A stretch of 64,000 bases of DNA from Geminicoccaceae bacterium. GTDB lineage: Bacteria > Pseudomonadota > Alphaproteobacteria > Geminicoccales > Geminicoccaceae. Location of the stretch: contig JANQPX010000049.1 of assembly GCA_028285265.1 (NCBI GenBank), forward strand, positions 1 to 64,000, in the 5' to 3' direction. Every line of letters starts with the position of its first letter. Within the stretch, counting starts at the first letter, position 1. The notes under the pieces were generated by a model. That model was not told where the DNA came from. It did no database searches and worked only from the letters and a program-made list of their open reading frames with translations. Below are positions 1 to 8,563 of this stretch, in pieces. The position numbers and the translations under genes are program-made.

Positions 1-324
1 CAGCTCCCCAAGCTCCTTGGGCGTGCTGAGGCCGCTTTCTGGTGAGCAGGGGATTTCTTGGTAGTCCAGTCCCAGAGCTCAAATGCAAGATCGGCTCGAC
101 TGGCGGATTTGGGTCAAAATTTGCCCCTCACGTAGCCTGCGCAATGTCCGCTGTCGGCCCGAGAGCTGACTCTCAGGCTCACCCAGCCCCCGAAAGGACG
201 CTATCCAGCGCACTTCTGCCTGAAGCCGCATGACCAGGAAGTGCCATGTTTGGACTCAAGCGGTATTTTCCAAACCGGCAAGAAACCTACACAAAACCGG
301 ACATTGGCTGAATGGCGGTTTTAG
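1..324. other. Gene-free stretch with one repeat copy
   Basis: No convincing gene is visible. The only sizeable open frame (42-233, plus) is low-complexity in composition, matches no family I know, and lies largely over the repeat at 111-245. The rest is the 3' flank of the HxlR gene. Confidence 0.5.
111..245 (+). repeat. Direct repeat copy A (about 135 bp)
   Basis: This block matches 1592-1726 in the same orientation over its whole length with scattered substitutions and small indels. Shared anchors include GGGTCAAAATTTG at the start, TGTCGGCCCGAGAGCTG in the middle and TTCTGCCTGAAGCC near the end. The two copies flank the HxlR/APCDD1-like gene pair. Confidence 0.8.
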
Positions 325-657
325 CTACGAGCGATTTTGCTCTCCCCAGAACCGCATCTGCTCGATGATGGGCAGGACGGATCGCCCCTTCTTTGTGAGG
401 GCATAGTCGACACGCGGCGGAACTTCCGCGTAGACCGTTCGCGTGATCAACAGGTCCGCCTCTAGCTCCCTCAGCTGCTTCGTCAGCATCTGTTTCGTCA
501 CACCCGGCACCGCACGTTGCATAGCTCCAAACCTGTCAACGCCATTCGCGATGCAAAAAATGATCACTGGTTTCCATTTTCCGCCGATCATCGAGAGGCA
601 ATACGTGACAGGGCAGCTGTGTTCGGTAGGGTCAGGCGCAGGTAGTATGTTTTTCAT
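325..657 (-). CDS. HxlR-family winged-helix transcriptional regulator
   Basis: A 110-residue protein, the usual size for the HxlR (MarR-like) family, which binds DNA as a dimer through a winged helix and often responds to electrophiles or oxidants. The family start pattern CPVTYCLSMIGGKWK sits at residues 15-29; Cys15 is at the position of the conserved, often redox-active cysteine, and a second cysteine follows at 20. The VTKQMLTKQLRELEAD stretch is the recognition helix region. It is transcribed away from the exported protein at 742, with about 85 bp between the starts, so it probably controls that gene and itself. The effector cannot be read from sequence. Confidence 0.88.
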   Translation of the reverse strand: MKNILPAPDPTEHSCPVTYCLSMIGGKWKPVIIFCIANGVDRFGAMQRAVPGVTKQMLTKQLRELEADLLITRTVYAEVPPRVDYALTKKGRSVLPIIEQMRFWGEQNRS

Positions 658-741
658 GACTATCTCTCTTTATTTTGACTAGTTGTTAAAAAAAGAAATA
701 TGGGCAGATTAATCATCCATCGTCAATTGATGGAGGAAATC

Positions 742-1404
742 ATGAAGAACCCCTTGCTTCCTTTCGCTGCTTTGCTGGCCTGCCTATCCACTTCTGCGAT
801 GGCACAGGACACGTCGCTTGAAGGTCTCCAATCTCGCATCGTCGGAAACTGGATTTCCATCGCCTGTGAGAAGCGTCCGCAGCAAAATGCAGAGAATCCC
901 GGAATGGCCCCGACACCCACATACTTAACGCGGGATTTCACCTACGATGCTGATGGCGGATTTTCCGCCAACATCACGGTTTATGCCGACGAGGCATGTT
1001 CGATCCCGGCGGTGTCCTACGATTTCGCAGGGGGCGTGGTGTGGCACGATGCAAACCCTGCAGCGGAGGGAGCTTGGTCGCAGGACTACGTGCTAAACCG
1101 GCAACTTCAATTGACCGTGCTGGCCCCGCCCATGGCTGAACAACTGAACCAACTGCCGGATGGTGCGTGCGGAGAAGGCCCCTTCGTAGTCGGCGAGACC
1201 CGTGACATCCTGGGCGTGCCCTGTGTTCTTCTACGCTTCATGGATGGCAACGAGTTTGTCGTTGATCATGACTTTCTCTATGTGCGTGAAGACACTCCGA
1301 ACATGCTCTTTATGGGCGGCAAGCACGTCGACGGCACCGGCTTTTATTATCCCGAGAACCGCCCGACGGTCGGGCTGCAACAACCTCTGATCCGTGCCAA
1401 CTGA
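742..1404 (+). CDS. Exported APCDD1-domain-like protein
   Basis: About 220 residues with a clear cleavable signal peptide (MKNPLLPFAALLACLSTSAMA then QD). The mature part has the pattern GNWISIACEKRP, then LTRDFTYDADGGF and YADEACSIP, then DGACGEG and GVPCVLLRF, which resembles the APCDD1 domain: a beta-rich, lipocalin-like fold with paired cysteines, known from animal Wnt inhibitors and found uncharacterised in bacteria. I recognise this by pattern only. The ATG at 742 is preferred to the upstream starts at 700 and 730 because GGAGG at 732-736 is well placed before it and the signal peptide begins there. It is divergent from the HxlR gene. A hairpin follows the stop codon. Confidence 0.7.
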   Translation: MKNPLLPFAALLACLSTSAMAQDTSLEGLQSRIVGNWISIACEKRPQQNAENPGMAPTPTYLTRDFTYDADGGFSANITVYADEACSIPAVSYDFAGGVVWHDANPAAEGAWSQDYVLNRQLQLTVLAPPMAEQLNQLPDGACGEGPFVVGETRDILGVPCVLLRFMDGNEFVVDHDFLYVREDTPNMLFMGGKHVDGTGFYYPENRPTVGLQQPLIRAN

Positions 1405-1414
1405 CGTGAATTGC

Positions 1415-1447
1415 TCCGGGTCTGCCAGAAGCAACAGCAGACCCGGA
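1415..1447 (+). terminator. Hairpin after APCDD1-like gene
   Basis: TCCGGGTCTGC at 1415-1425 pairs perfectly with GCAGACCCGGA at 1437-1447 across an 11-base loop, starting 10 bp after the stop codon. There is no T-run behind it, so it may be a transcript end stabiliser or an atypical terminator. Confidence 0.45.
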
Positions 1448-1591
1448 CGCGCAAAGCTAACCCCAAAAGCCGACATTGGGCGTTTCTCGTTTGGAAGAGG
1501 CAGGCTCTTTCTCTCCAGAACGGCTATTTGAACGGAGGTCTGGAGTGGGCTCATTCCAGCCAGAATAGCCGTCGCTCCTTGGAACCGGAGT

Positions 1592-1726
1592 GGGTCAAAA
1601 TTTGACCCTAACGCAGCCTGCGCTATGTCCGTTGTCGGCCCGAGAGCTGCCAGAAGGCTGAGCCAGCCCCCGAAGGGACCGCTCTCGAGCGCATTTCTGC
1701 CTGAAGCCACATGACTAGGAAGTGCC
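1592..1726 (+). repeat. Direct repeat copy B (about 135 bp)
   Basis: Second copy of the block at 111-245, same orientation, roughly 1.48 kb downstream. A shorter, more diverged relative is seen near 3338-3378 (CCCGAAGGGGCCGCTTTCGG then GACTTCTGCCAGAAGCCTG). Confidence 0.8.
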
Positions 1727-1786
1727 AAACATGGACATTATGGGCCAGAGCCAAAGCACTTGCGGGCTGTTCAGAGACTTGCCGAA

Positions 1787-3097
1787 CTAACTCGACCCTT
1801 CGTTGCTCGTGGCGCTGGCGACTTTGAAAATTTCGACGGGCGTCTGAATACCTTTCAGCCTAATTTCCCCTCGAGACTCGGTCTCGGTTTCATCTTCCAC
1901 GGCGATGCGTGCCCGTGGGCTCAACAGGATTTCTCCATCCTCTGCCTCATCGCAAAGCCTCGAAGCCAGATTCACTGCTGTCCCATTCGCTGTATAGTCA
2001 AAGCGACCTTCGGACCCGACCATGCCCACAGTGGCATAGCCAAGCGAAATTCCGACGCCGAAGCCAAGACGGTGTCCGAGCCGTTTCCAACACTTGCTCA
2101 ATCCCTGCATTCGCGCGCGCATAGCAATAGCAAGCTTCAGGGCATCACCAGCAGGATCTTCACAAGGAAGAGGATCGTTGAACAGCACCATGATGCCATC
2201 CCCCCAGCGATGGTCGACACCTGCTCCATGGGCAACAATCAGCTTTCCCATTTCTTCATGATAGGTCTGAAGTACCTCGATAGTCTCTTCCGGCTCCGCC
2301 GTTTCACAAAATGCCGTGAACCCTCGAATGTCACAGAACAGAATGCCCAATAACGCCCGGTGACTGGAGAGCAACTTGTCATCGCCCGAAGATACGACCG
2401 CGTCAGCCACCGCCGGCGACAGGAAACGCTTCAGTCGACTCATCCGTTCGATCTCAGCGACCTGCTCCTCGACCCTAGCTTCAAGTGATGCATTGAGAGC
2501 CTGGACCTCTTCAGTACGTGCCTCTAACGCCTTGAACTGACGAGCATTCTCGATGGCGATCACGGCCTGAGCGGCGAAGTTCAGCGCCAGTGCAACATCG
2601 TCCTCCGAGAAGGGATCGACTTCACGACGATAGAGGATAATGCCACCGATCCCGAGGCCACCGCTGACAAGCGGCACAACGAGAATCGAGCGCACGCCCT
2701 CGACTTCGACCATCTGGACGCGGCGAGGATCGCGATTTCGGTATAGATCGTCGTCAGCGATGTCGTCCTGCAAGATGACCTGGGGATCGACGACAGGTCG
2801 CACTGCCAGCAGCTCCGAACGCTCAATCGGCTCGACAAAAGCCTCCAAGACGTCAGCAAATGCAGGGCGTGCCCCACGTTGCGCTGGGATGAAAACCTTC
2901 GTTCTTGCATCGTCGACCAGCGACAGGAAAGCCAGTGGCGCTTTGCAGAGCCGCTGAGCGTGTTTTAGAATTGCATCGAAAACAGGTTTTTCGTCATCTC
3001 GCGACTGACTGATGACGTCGAGAATTTGCTTGGTTGCTGCCTCGCGAGCTTGTGCTTCTACAAGTGCCTCCGCGGGTCCTAATGCGGTATTACTCAT
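1787..3097 (-). CDS. GAF-domain class III adenylate/guanylate cyclase
   Basis: A 436-residue soluble protein. Residues about 30-185 form a GAF sensor domain, about 190-222 a coiled-coil linker, and 245-430 a class III nucleotide cyclase domain. The two metal-binding aspartates are visible as D256 (FCDIRGFT) and D300 (WGDGIMVLF); the transition-state residues are N376 and R380 (VNLASRL). With all four present it should be active, making cAMP or less likely cGMP from the triphosphate, with activity set by ligand or redox binding to GAF. It has no membrane segment and no obvious partner next door. The start is just downstream of a purine-rich stretch around 3105. Confidence 0.9.
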   Translation of the reverse strand: MSNTALGPAEALVEAQAREAATKQILDVISQSRDDEKPVFDAILKHAQRLCKAPLAFLSLVDDARTKVFIPAQRGARPAFADVLEAFVEPIERSELLAVRPVVDPQVILQDDIADDDLYRNRDPRRVQMVEVEGVRSILVVPLVSGGLGIGGIILYRREVDPFSEDDVALALNFAAQAVIAIENARQFKALEARTEEVQALNASLEARVEEQVAEIERMSRLKRFLSPAVADAVVSSGDDKLLSSHRALLGILFCDIRGFTAFCETAEPEETIEVLQTYHEEMGKLIVAHGAGVDHRWGDGIMVLFNDPLPCEDPAGDALKLAIAMRARMQGLSKCWKRLGHRLGFGVGISLGYATVGMVGSEGRFDYTANGTAVNLASRLCDEAEDGEILLSPRARIAVEDETETESRGEIRLKGIQTPVEIFKVASATSNEGSS

Positions 3098-3456
3098 GGA
3101 TCCATCCGCTTAAACTATTGCTTCAAAGCCGCACCTTAATTGGCGGATGCATCATCGCTCAAGACGTTCGTTGATACAGCCTTGCCAAAGCGGCTGATCA
3201 TGAGAAGGTGACTCCACCAAATTCCGACAGCTCGGCAGGTGCCTGACAAGCGCAGTTGCAATCTCTTTCAGATCGCAAAACATCTCTGGGCCAGAAGTGC
3301 AAGTGTCTCAGTTGGGTCAGACTCGGTCTTTCGACCGATTCCCGAAGGGGCCGCTTTCGGAGCGACTTCTGCCAGAAGCCTGATTCCTCCTTCGTGCCAA
3401 GATCCTTCATTGCTGTGAATGATATTGCCCGGCCGCAGTGGCCAAAATCGGTTGGA
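3098..3456. other. Gene-free stretch with diverged repeat fragment
   Basis: No gene is supported. Around 3338-3378 there is a fragment related to the 135-bp repeats at 111 and 1592. Small open frames here lack family resemblance and ribosome sites. Confidence 0.45.
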
Positions 3457-3861
3457 TCAAGCTCGGCGTTTAAGAAACTTTAACCCTGACCAGTCGCCAT
3501 CGACGGCGCAGACCTTCACATCGACCCAGCCAAGGGGCAGAATGACCGCTCGCAATTCGTCTTCTGTCAGGTTCTGGAACAACGCTGAGGATTTTTTCGG
3601 CCACGAAACCCACAACATGCCGCCCTCTCTTACACACCGAAGTGCGTGTTCAGCGCCCTCTACGAGGTCGGACGATGTGCGGCAAAATAAGTGAACATAA
3701 TCGGCCATGTCGTCATGTCCGACAAACGATACATTTTTGGCACCGGCGATCAAATCGTCGTAGTGTTCTGGTGAATTGATTGCCAAGCACCTCATGCCAG
3801 GCTTCAGGCCAAGCTTCTGATAAAGTGGCTTGCCTGAATATCCATGGCCTTTTGCCAACAT
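3457..3861 (-). CDS. DUF3052-like protein
   Basis: 134 residues from the chosen start (MLAKGHGYSGKPL). The opening YSGKPLYQKLGLKPGMR, the central hydrophobic strand pattern and the late LWVSWPKK motif match what I know of the DUF3052 family, small soluble proteins of unknown function with a Rossmann-like look. The start at 3861 is preferred to 3897 because family similarity begins there and AGGGGATC lies just upstream. It stands divergent from the membrane protein at 4008. No function can be assigned. Confidence 0.7.
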   Translation of the reverse strand: MLAKGHGYSGKPLYQKLGLKPGMRCLAINSPEHYDDLIAGAKNVSFVGHDDMADYVHLFCRTSSDLVEGAEHALRCVREGGMLWVSWPKKSSALFQNLTEDELRAVILPLGWVDVKVCAVDGDWSGLKFLKRRA

Positions 3862-4007
3862 GATCCCCTCCCATCTGCAAGACGCTCTCAACATCATGTT
3901 CTTGGCATGGCCGCAACCGGAATTTCGATGTCAGTGTTGCTGTTATGGTTGCTAAGGCGGGGTTTTTCTTCACTGAGGGGCCGCCGGACGGATAGTTGGT
4001 GTCATGA

Positions 4008-4436
4008 ATGGACACGTCGCAGTTGCTACACTTCAGTGCGGCTGATACCCAATTCCGGAGTAATTGGATGGACCTTCTCTATTACGCAATGGTGGGCGCG
4101 TTCTTCACGCATGAGCTCGATGCCGTCAAGCGTCACGAGTGGCGCGTGCTACCTGTCACCAGTTTTTTGCCTGAGCGAATCGGGGAACAGGTCTTCATCT
4201 GGTTGCACGTGCCTTTGTTCACCCTTCTTCTATGGGGCGGAGATGACGAAGTTGCGAGCGCAACTAGGCTTGGACTATCGGCGTTTGCGATAGTGCATGT
4301 CGGTCTTCACATACTGTTCCGACGGCATCCTGCGTACGAATTCAATAATTTCAGCTCATGGGCCTTGATTGTGCTCACAGGCATCCTTGGGGCTGCGTAC
4401 CTTGCCGCCGTCCACATTGCCCCGGTGTCTACCTAG
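4008..4436 (+). CDS. Small membrane protein, DUF6713-like
   Basis: 142 residues with about four hydrophobic segments (near 24-34, 67-80, 87-102 and 117-135). The conserved-looking HELDAVKRHEWRVLP motif at 35-49, with its cluster of His, Glu, Asp and Arg on the membrane edge, resembles the DUF6713 family of uncharacterised small integral membrane proteins; that assignment is from memory of the motif. It is divergent from the DUF3052-like gene with a 146-bp gap. Function unknown. Confidence 0.6.
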   Translation: MDTSQLLHFSAADTQFRSNWMDLLYYAMVGAFFTHELDAVKRHEWRVLPVTSFLPERIGEQVFIWLHVPLFTLLLWGGDDEVASATRLGLSAFAIVHVGLHILFRRHPAYEFNNFSSWALIVLTGILGAAYLAAVHIAPVST

Positions 4437-4649
4437 GATCGACTTGCGACGCTAGCGCTTCCGGCTAACTATCCGCAATGCGCAGCGATGCTGTTAACCC
4501 GCCAGAAAATCGCATATTTTGGCGGCTTTCGGGCGCCTATCCGCTCGAAGTTCGATAACAAGATTGTGCCAACGCCAGAGTCGGAAATTGCTGCCTCTGA
4601 CATTGGTGATTTGAGACGGACTGGGACCCAAAGCAACGATTCCTATGGA

Positions 4650-5585
4650 TCAGCGAACATTGCGATAAGCAGCCGGCGTGAGGCCAACTTCCTTCTTGAA
4701 GACCCTGGCAAAGGCAGCGTCCGACTGATAGCCGACGATGGCCGCCACCTCCGATACCGACATCTGTTCTTCGGCCAGGCTGCGGCGGGCGATCTGCATG
4801 CGCCAGGAGGTCAGGTATTGCATCGGTGTCATGCCAAGTTTCTGCGAGAATTGCTGCGCAAACCCGGTGCGCGATAGGCCTGCGATGCGTGCGAGGCTGT
4901 CAACTGTCCATGGGTCTGCCGGACATTGATGAAAGGCAGTGAGGGCTCGGGAGAGCTTTGCATCAGCGAAGCCATTGAGACCTGCTTGCTCAGCCCCTTG
5001 GCTCTCGATGAAGTGCCGAACCGCCTGCGCGAAGATGACTTCGGACATTCTGAGCGCGATCAGATCGCCACCCATTTTAGTGCCGCCAGCCTCATCGCCG
5101 ATCAGTCGCAAGGTCGCCTCCATCCAGCGGCCGGCATTTTCGCCGTAATTCGGAACGTGGATGTAAGGCGGAAGCCGTTCGATCAGGACGTGTTTTGCAA
5201 AGCGAGCGAATGCAAAGTGTCCACAGATCAGCTGGGTCTCTTCGCCATCGCCTTCTCCGCCGCCATGAACCAACACGCCATGGCCTTGAAACCCGGAGTC
5301 CGCCAGCACGGTGTCCAGCGGCAAGACCGCATCGGGAGAGTGCCCGTGATAAAGCGTATGACTTGCGCCATGGGGGATGATGATGAGATCGCCTTGGGCA
5401 AGACGAACCGTCTCCCCCATAGAATCGATCGCCACCACACAATGGCCTCGATGGGCGAAGTGAAAGCGGGCGACAAGCTCGTAAGCGGGCACGGCCACGC
5501 CCCAAGGCGGGGTGAACGATGTCTTGAAGTACAGCACGCCCTTCAGGGAAAGCTGCGTGAGGATATCGCTTAACAGATCCAGCAT
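4650..5585 (-). CDS. AraC-family regulator with cupin sensor domain
   Basis: 311 residues. The N-terminal 180 residues are a cupin ligand-binding domain (DLIIIPHGASHTLYHG is the typical cupin strand with histidines). Residues 225-310 carry two helix-turn-helix motifs, ending in the family signature VSEVAAIVGYQSDAAFARVFKKEVGLTP split over the second helix pair. It is transcribed away from the cytochrome P460 gene and probably activates it. A 10-bp direct repeat spaced two helical turns apart lies in the shared promoter region. The inducer is not known. Confidence 0.9.
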   Translation of the reverse strand: MLDLLSDILTQLSLKGVLYFKTSFTPPWGVAVPAYELVARFHFAHRGHCVVAIDSMGETVRLAQGDLIIIPHGASHTLYHGHSPDAVLPLDTVLADSGFQGHGVLVHGGGEGDGEETQLICGHFAFARFAKHVLIERLPPYIHVPNYGENAGRWMEATLRLIGDEAGGTKMGGDLIALRMSEVIFAQAVRHFIESQGAEQAGLNGFADAKLSRALTAFHQCPADPWTVDSLARIAGLSRTGFAQQFSQKLGMTPMQYLTSWRMQIARRSLAEEQMSVSEVAAIVGYQSDAAFARVFKKEVGLTPAAYRNVR

Positions 5586-5627
5586 GCAGCCCTTATCCCA
5601 CGACTAAGCTCGGTCGTCCACAAGCCT

Positions 5628-5658
5628 GAACGATCTGACTCATTGTTCGAACGATCTG
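5628..5658. promoter_or_regulatory. Direct-repeat operator for the AraC regulator
   Basis: GAACGATCTG occurs at 5628-5637 and again, identically, at 5649-5658. The 21-bp period places both on one face of the helix, as expected for the tandem half-sites bound by AraC-family proteins. The pair lies 43 bp before the AraC start and 77 bp before the P460 start. Confidence 0.6.
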
Positions 5659-5734
5659 GCATTCACAAGACGCGCCTGCTCCGGTTCTCTGACGATGTTC
5701 AGTTGACCAACTCGAAAAATCGCGGAGAAATGCC

Positions 5735-6355
5735 ATGGATCATCGTCAGCGATCGCCCGGACTTTCTGCTTCAGCTTTTGCTGTTGCTATAGCGGGCGTG
5801 ACCGCCGCGTTCTTCTTAAGCCCACCGGCCGACACGGCTTTGGCCCAGATGTCCAAAAATGGCCCTGCTCTAATCACTGAGCAAAACGAGACGTCCATTC
5901 CCGAAGGCTTTCGGGAATGGGTTTTTCTTGGCGCCCCACTCACCCCCAATGGGCTCAATGGTGGCGAGGCCGGCTTTCCAGAGTTTCATCATGTCTATGT
6001 CGAGCCCGGCGCCTATGCCCACTACAAAGAGACCGGTGACTTTCCCGAAGGAACAACGATTGTCAAGGAACTCGTCCTTCTGAAGGAGGGCGACTACGAA
6101 GACGGATCACGCGACGAGGCCTCCGGCCGCGGCTATTTTGCCAAGAGCTTTGCGGGCATCGACATGATGGTGAAGGACAGCGAACGCTTCGCGGACACCA
6201 ATGGATGGGGTTTCTTCAACTTCGGCCATCACGCCCCGCCCTACGCCGAGGTCGCCGCGGCGGCGCCCAACGATACCTGCGCATCCTGCCATACCGCCAA
6301 CGCAACCCACGACATGGTGTTCACCACTTTCTACCCCATCCTGGAGAAGCCTTGA
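5735..6355 (+). CDS. Cytochrome P460-like periplasmic heme protein
   Basis: 206 residues: a signal segment (about 12-37, ending TALAQ), a P460-type beta domain, and a C-terminal c-heme motif C182-A-S-C185-H186. The GRGYFAKSFAGIDMMVKDS and GWGFFNFG blocks are typical of the cytochrome P460 family, whose characterised members oxidise hydroxylamine or detoxify NO in the periplasm; many relatives outside nitrifiers have unknown substrates. The heme-linking lysine cannot be fixed without an alignment. It probably forms an operon with the small membrane protein at 6443 and is under the divergent AraC regulator. Confidence 0.85.
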   Translation: MDHRQRSPGLSASAFAVAIAGVTAAFFLSPPADTALAQMSKNGPALITEQNETSIPEGFREWVFLGAPLTPNGLNGGEAGFPEFHHVYVEPGAYAHYKETGDFPEGTTIVKELVLLKEGDYEDGSRDEASGRGYFAKSFAGIDMMVKDSERFADTNGWGFFNFGHHAPPYAEVAAAAPNDTCASCHTANATHDMVFTTFYPILEKP

Positions 6356-6442
6356 CGCCAAGGGCGTTCTTCCGTTTCCCGAGCCGGTCCCGTCATGGCG
6401 GCGTCGATCGGCGTTCCCTCAAACAGACCTAGGAGACATCCA

Positions 6443-6823
6443 ATGGTCCCTCGTTTCGTCACTAAGACCATGCATGCCTATCTCGATTATCCCGTTGCGC
6501 TCAGTCTGATGATCCTACCCTTCGTGTTGCAGCTCGGCAGCTCCAATCCGCTTGCGCTTTGGCTTGCCGTCGTCGCCGGCGCCGCCGCCTTCGTTCTGAC
6601 GCTCTTCACAGATCATCAGTTCGGTCTGCTGCGCGTGATACCCTACAAGGCTCATGTCGCTATCGACTTTCTGGTCGGCGTCGCCTTCCTACTAGCGCCG
6701 TTTCTGCTCGGCTTCACCGGGATTGACGCCTGGTACTATTGGGTCAATGCGGCTGCCGTGATTACCGTCGTTAGCTTGAACGAGCCTTTCCAGCAGGAGA
6801 GCGCCAGCCACGCGCCGGCGTGA
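6443..6823 (+). CDS. Small four-helix membrane protein (SPW-repeat-like)
   Basis: 126 residues from ATG 6443, which has AGGAGA at 6431-6436. Four hydrophobic helices alternate with short loops; the phrases HAYLDYPVALSLMILPF and KAHVAIDFLVGVAFLLAPF look like two related halves, and the DAWYYWVNAAAVITVVSL end resembles SPW-type small membrane proteins. It lies 87 bp after the P460 gene on the same strand and may be co-transcribed. Function unknown. Confidence 0.7.
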   Translation: MVPRFVTKTMHAYLDYPVALSLMILPFVLQLGSSNPLALWLAVVAGAAAFVLTLFTDHQFGLLRVIPYKAHVAIDFLVGVAFLLAPFLLGFTGIDAWYYWVNAAAVITVVSLNEPFQQESASHAPA

Positions 6824-7531
6824 CGATATTCCTCATGAACGGGTAGCGCTTCAGGGCGAAAGCGGCGACTGTCTCCATGGCCTAGGGACTGTCGCCGCAG
6901 CCTGATCGCCCCGATATTTGGATTGGGAACAAGCTTTGCTCAAGGGACTTCCTCATGTTCTCACTCAAGTCCGGGCTGGCGAGGTCTGCGCTCACAAAGT
7001 GCCGATGGGGCCGAGACCGGTCCCTCAGGTCAGCGCCGAGGCGTGGAGCGGCATACAGGATGGCGCGACCTTGGCCCTCCAAGTCGAAGGGCATGTCGAA
7101 AAGGCGCCTTCATGTTTGAAAAACTGTTGTGCGCGCGGCAAGTGAACGGCAACAAGTGTCCACAGTAGGTCGACGCAAGCTCGTCGGATCCGCGATAACC
7201 AAAGCCGATGGTCCACATTCAGGTTTGGCCATGATACGGCGCAGACAACGTCACCAACGAGCGGGGCATGACGATGTAGCTTAAGAGGTTAACAGAGACC
7301 GTTGTCGTTGGCACGCGATCGGCTAGAGTTTGCTCGGACGTTCGGTGACCGGCCCCTTTCTGCCAGACGTTCTTCAGCGATAGAGTGTCGTATCTGGTTA
7401 TTCGCAACCGGTCTTAAAGGCGCCTTAGATGATTGAGGTCGCTCCGCAAAAGAAAACTGATCGTCTTTCTTTGATGTCATGATAATAGTAGTAATAGATC
7501 AATTCGAGGGTGTTTTGGTTTTCTTATCCAA
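6824..7531. other. 708-bp gene-free stretch
   Basis: Open frames here are short and lack recognisable motifs or ribosome sites. Base composition shifts from GC-rich to AT-rich after about 7400, at the border of the foreign-looking hydrolase gene. No repeat or RNA gene is seen. Confidence 0.5.
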
Positions 7532-8563
7532 TTATTCGAATTTATCAGTATTTTCTTTCAAATAATATTTAGCCATTTCTAGCGCTGCATTCTCCGAATC
7601 AATTGCATTGGTGTTCGAAAATGCAACAAACCAAATCTTTCTATCCGGTACAAATGCAACCATGGAATTGAAGCCAACCCATCCACCAGTGTGGACGATG
7701 AGCTTGTGTTTGTAGATTTCATCAAAACCCCAACCATAACCATAGTTTACCTTCCTACCACGACTATCCTGGACGGCAGAGAACACTTTCTTAGTCATCG
7801 CCGGGCCAATTAGCGTATTATTTTCGATAGCAGATATCCACGCTTCCACATCGTTTAGCGAGGTGTAGACGCCATCCTCTCCTTGAAGTGCGTTGCCAGT
7901 ATTGAAGTCAATGTCTTCGAAAAAAGGCCATTCTGAATATGATATAGCCTGGTTTTGGATGTTTGAGGGATATTCGATGATTGCTGTGTTTTCCATATTT
8001 GCAGGCTCAAATATGTTGCTTTTTATAAAGGCTGGAAAGGATTGATCCGTGACGTTCTCAATCAGTAGGGGAAGAAGACTGTAACCGCCATTGCTGTATT
8101 CGAACCGCTCACCTGCCTTAAAGTCTAATGCATTCCTACCTTTATAGAACGCATAAACATCATGATTGCTAATCAAAGGTTTGCTCTTGTCAGAGCTCCA
8201 AAGTTCATTCGAATAATCCGGCAAGCCACTTAGGTGATGAACCAAATGGCTGATCTTTATATCACTCATGTATTTGGGCAGGTCGGAAAGATAATGACAA
8301 ATGTAATCGTCACTCGAAAGATCTTTTCTTTCTTCAAGTATAGCAATGCACATCGCGGTAAACTGTTTTGATACAGAGGCCATTCTGAAATTGGTATCGC
8401 AATCAATTTTTTCCTTAGTTTCAAGATTGCGAAGACCATAGCCGTTCTTAAATTTTGTAACTCCATCTTCTATTACCATCACCGCTAAGCCGGGACAGAG
8501 CGTGTCATTGTACCGGGCAAATCTCTTTTCAAATGGAAGGATATCTGGTGTGTCGGGAGGCAT
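7532..8563 (-). CDS. Serine hydrolase, class C beta-lactamase/esterase fold; AT-rich
   Basis: 343 residues with all three active-site elements of the beta-lactamase-related (penicillin-binding) fold: S63-V-S-K66, Y156-S-N158 and H291-T-G-G. No signal peptide is seen, so it should be cytoplasmic, which argues for an esterase or peptidase role rather than antibiotic resistance. The gene is strikingly AT-rich with codons (AAA, ATA, TTT) unlike its neighbours, a sign of horizontal acquisition. It stands alone between a 708-bp spacer and a LysR gene. Substrate unknown. Confidence 0.85.
   Translation of the reverse strand: MPPDTPDILPFEKRFARYNDTLCPGLAVMVIEDGVTKFKNGYGLRNLETKEKIDCDTNFRMASVSKQFTAMCIAILEERKDLSSDDYICHYLSDLPKYMSDIKISHLVHHLSGLPDYSNELWSSDKSKPLISNHDVYAFYKGRNALDFKAGERFEYSNGGYSLLPLLIENVTDQSFPAFIKSNIFEPANMENTAIIEYPSNIQNQAISYSEWPFFEDIDFNTGNALQGEDGVYTSLNDVEAWISAIENNTLIGPAMTKKVFSAVQDSRGRKVNYGYGWGFDEIYKHKLIVHTGGWVGFNSMVAFVPDRKIWFVAFSNTNAIDSENAALEMAKYYLKENTDKFE

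Larger units (their letters stand above)
1405..1786. other. Gene-free stretch with hairpin and second repeat copy
   Basis: This 382-bp spacer between the APCDD1-like gene and the end of the convergent cyclase gene holds the hairpin at 1415-1447 and repeat copy B at 1592-1726. No gene is supported. Confidence 0.6.

Noticed and set aside
42..233. 63-codon open frame on the plus strand
   Set aside because: It lies mostly over the 135-bp repeat, has no ribosome site and no family resemblance.
7030..7218. Phage lysozyme-like phrase (WTIGFGY) on the minus strand
   Set aside because: Only seven residues resemble the motif, and no catalytic glutamate or domain surrounds it.
7532..8563. Antibiotic-resistance beta-lactamase
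   Set aside because: No signal peptide and the fold is shared by many esterases; resistance cannot be claimed from the motifs.
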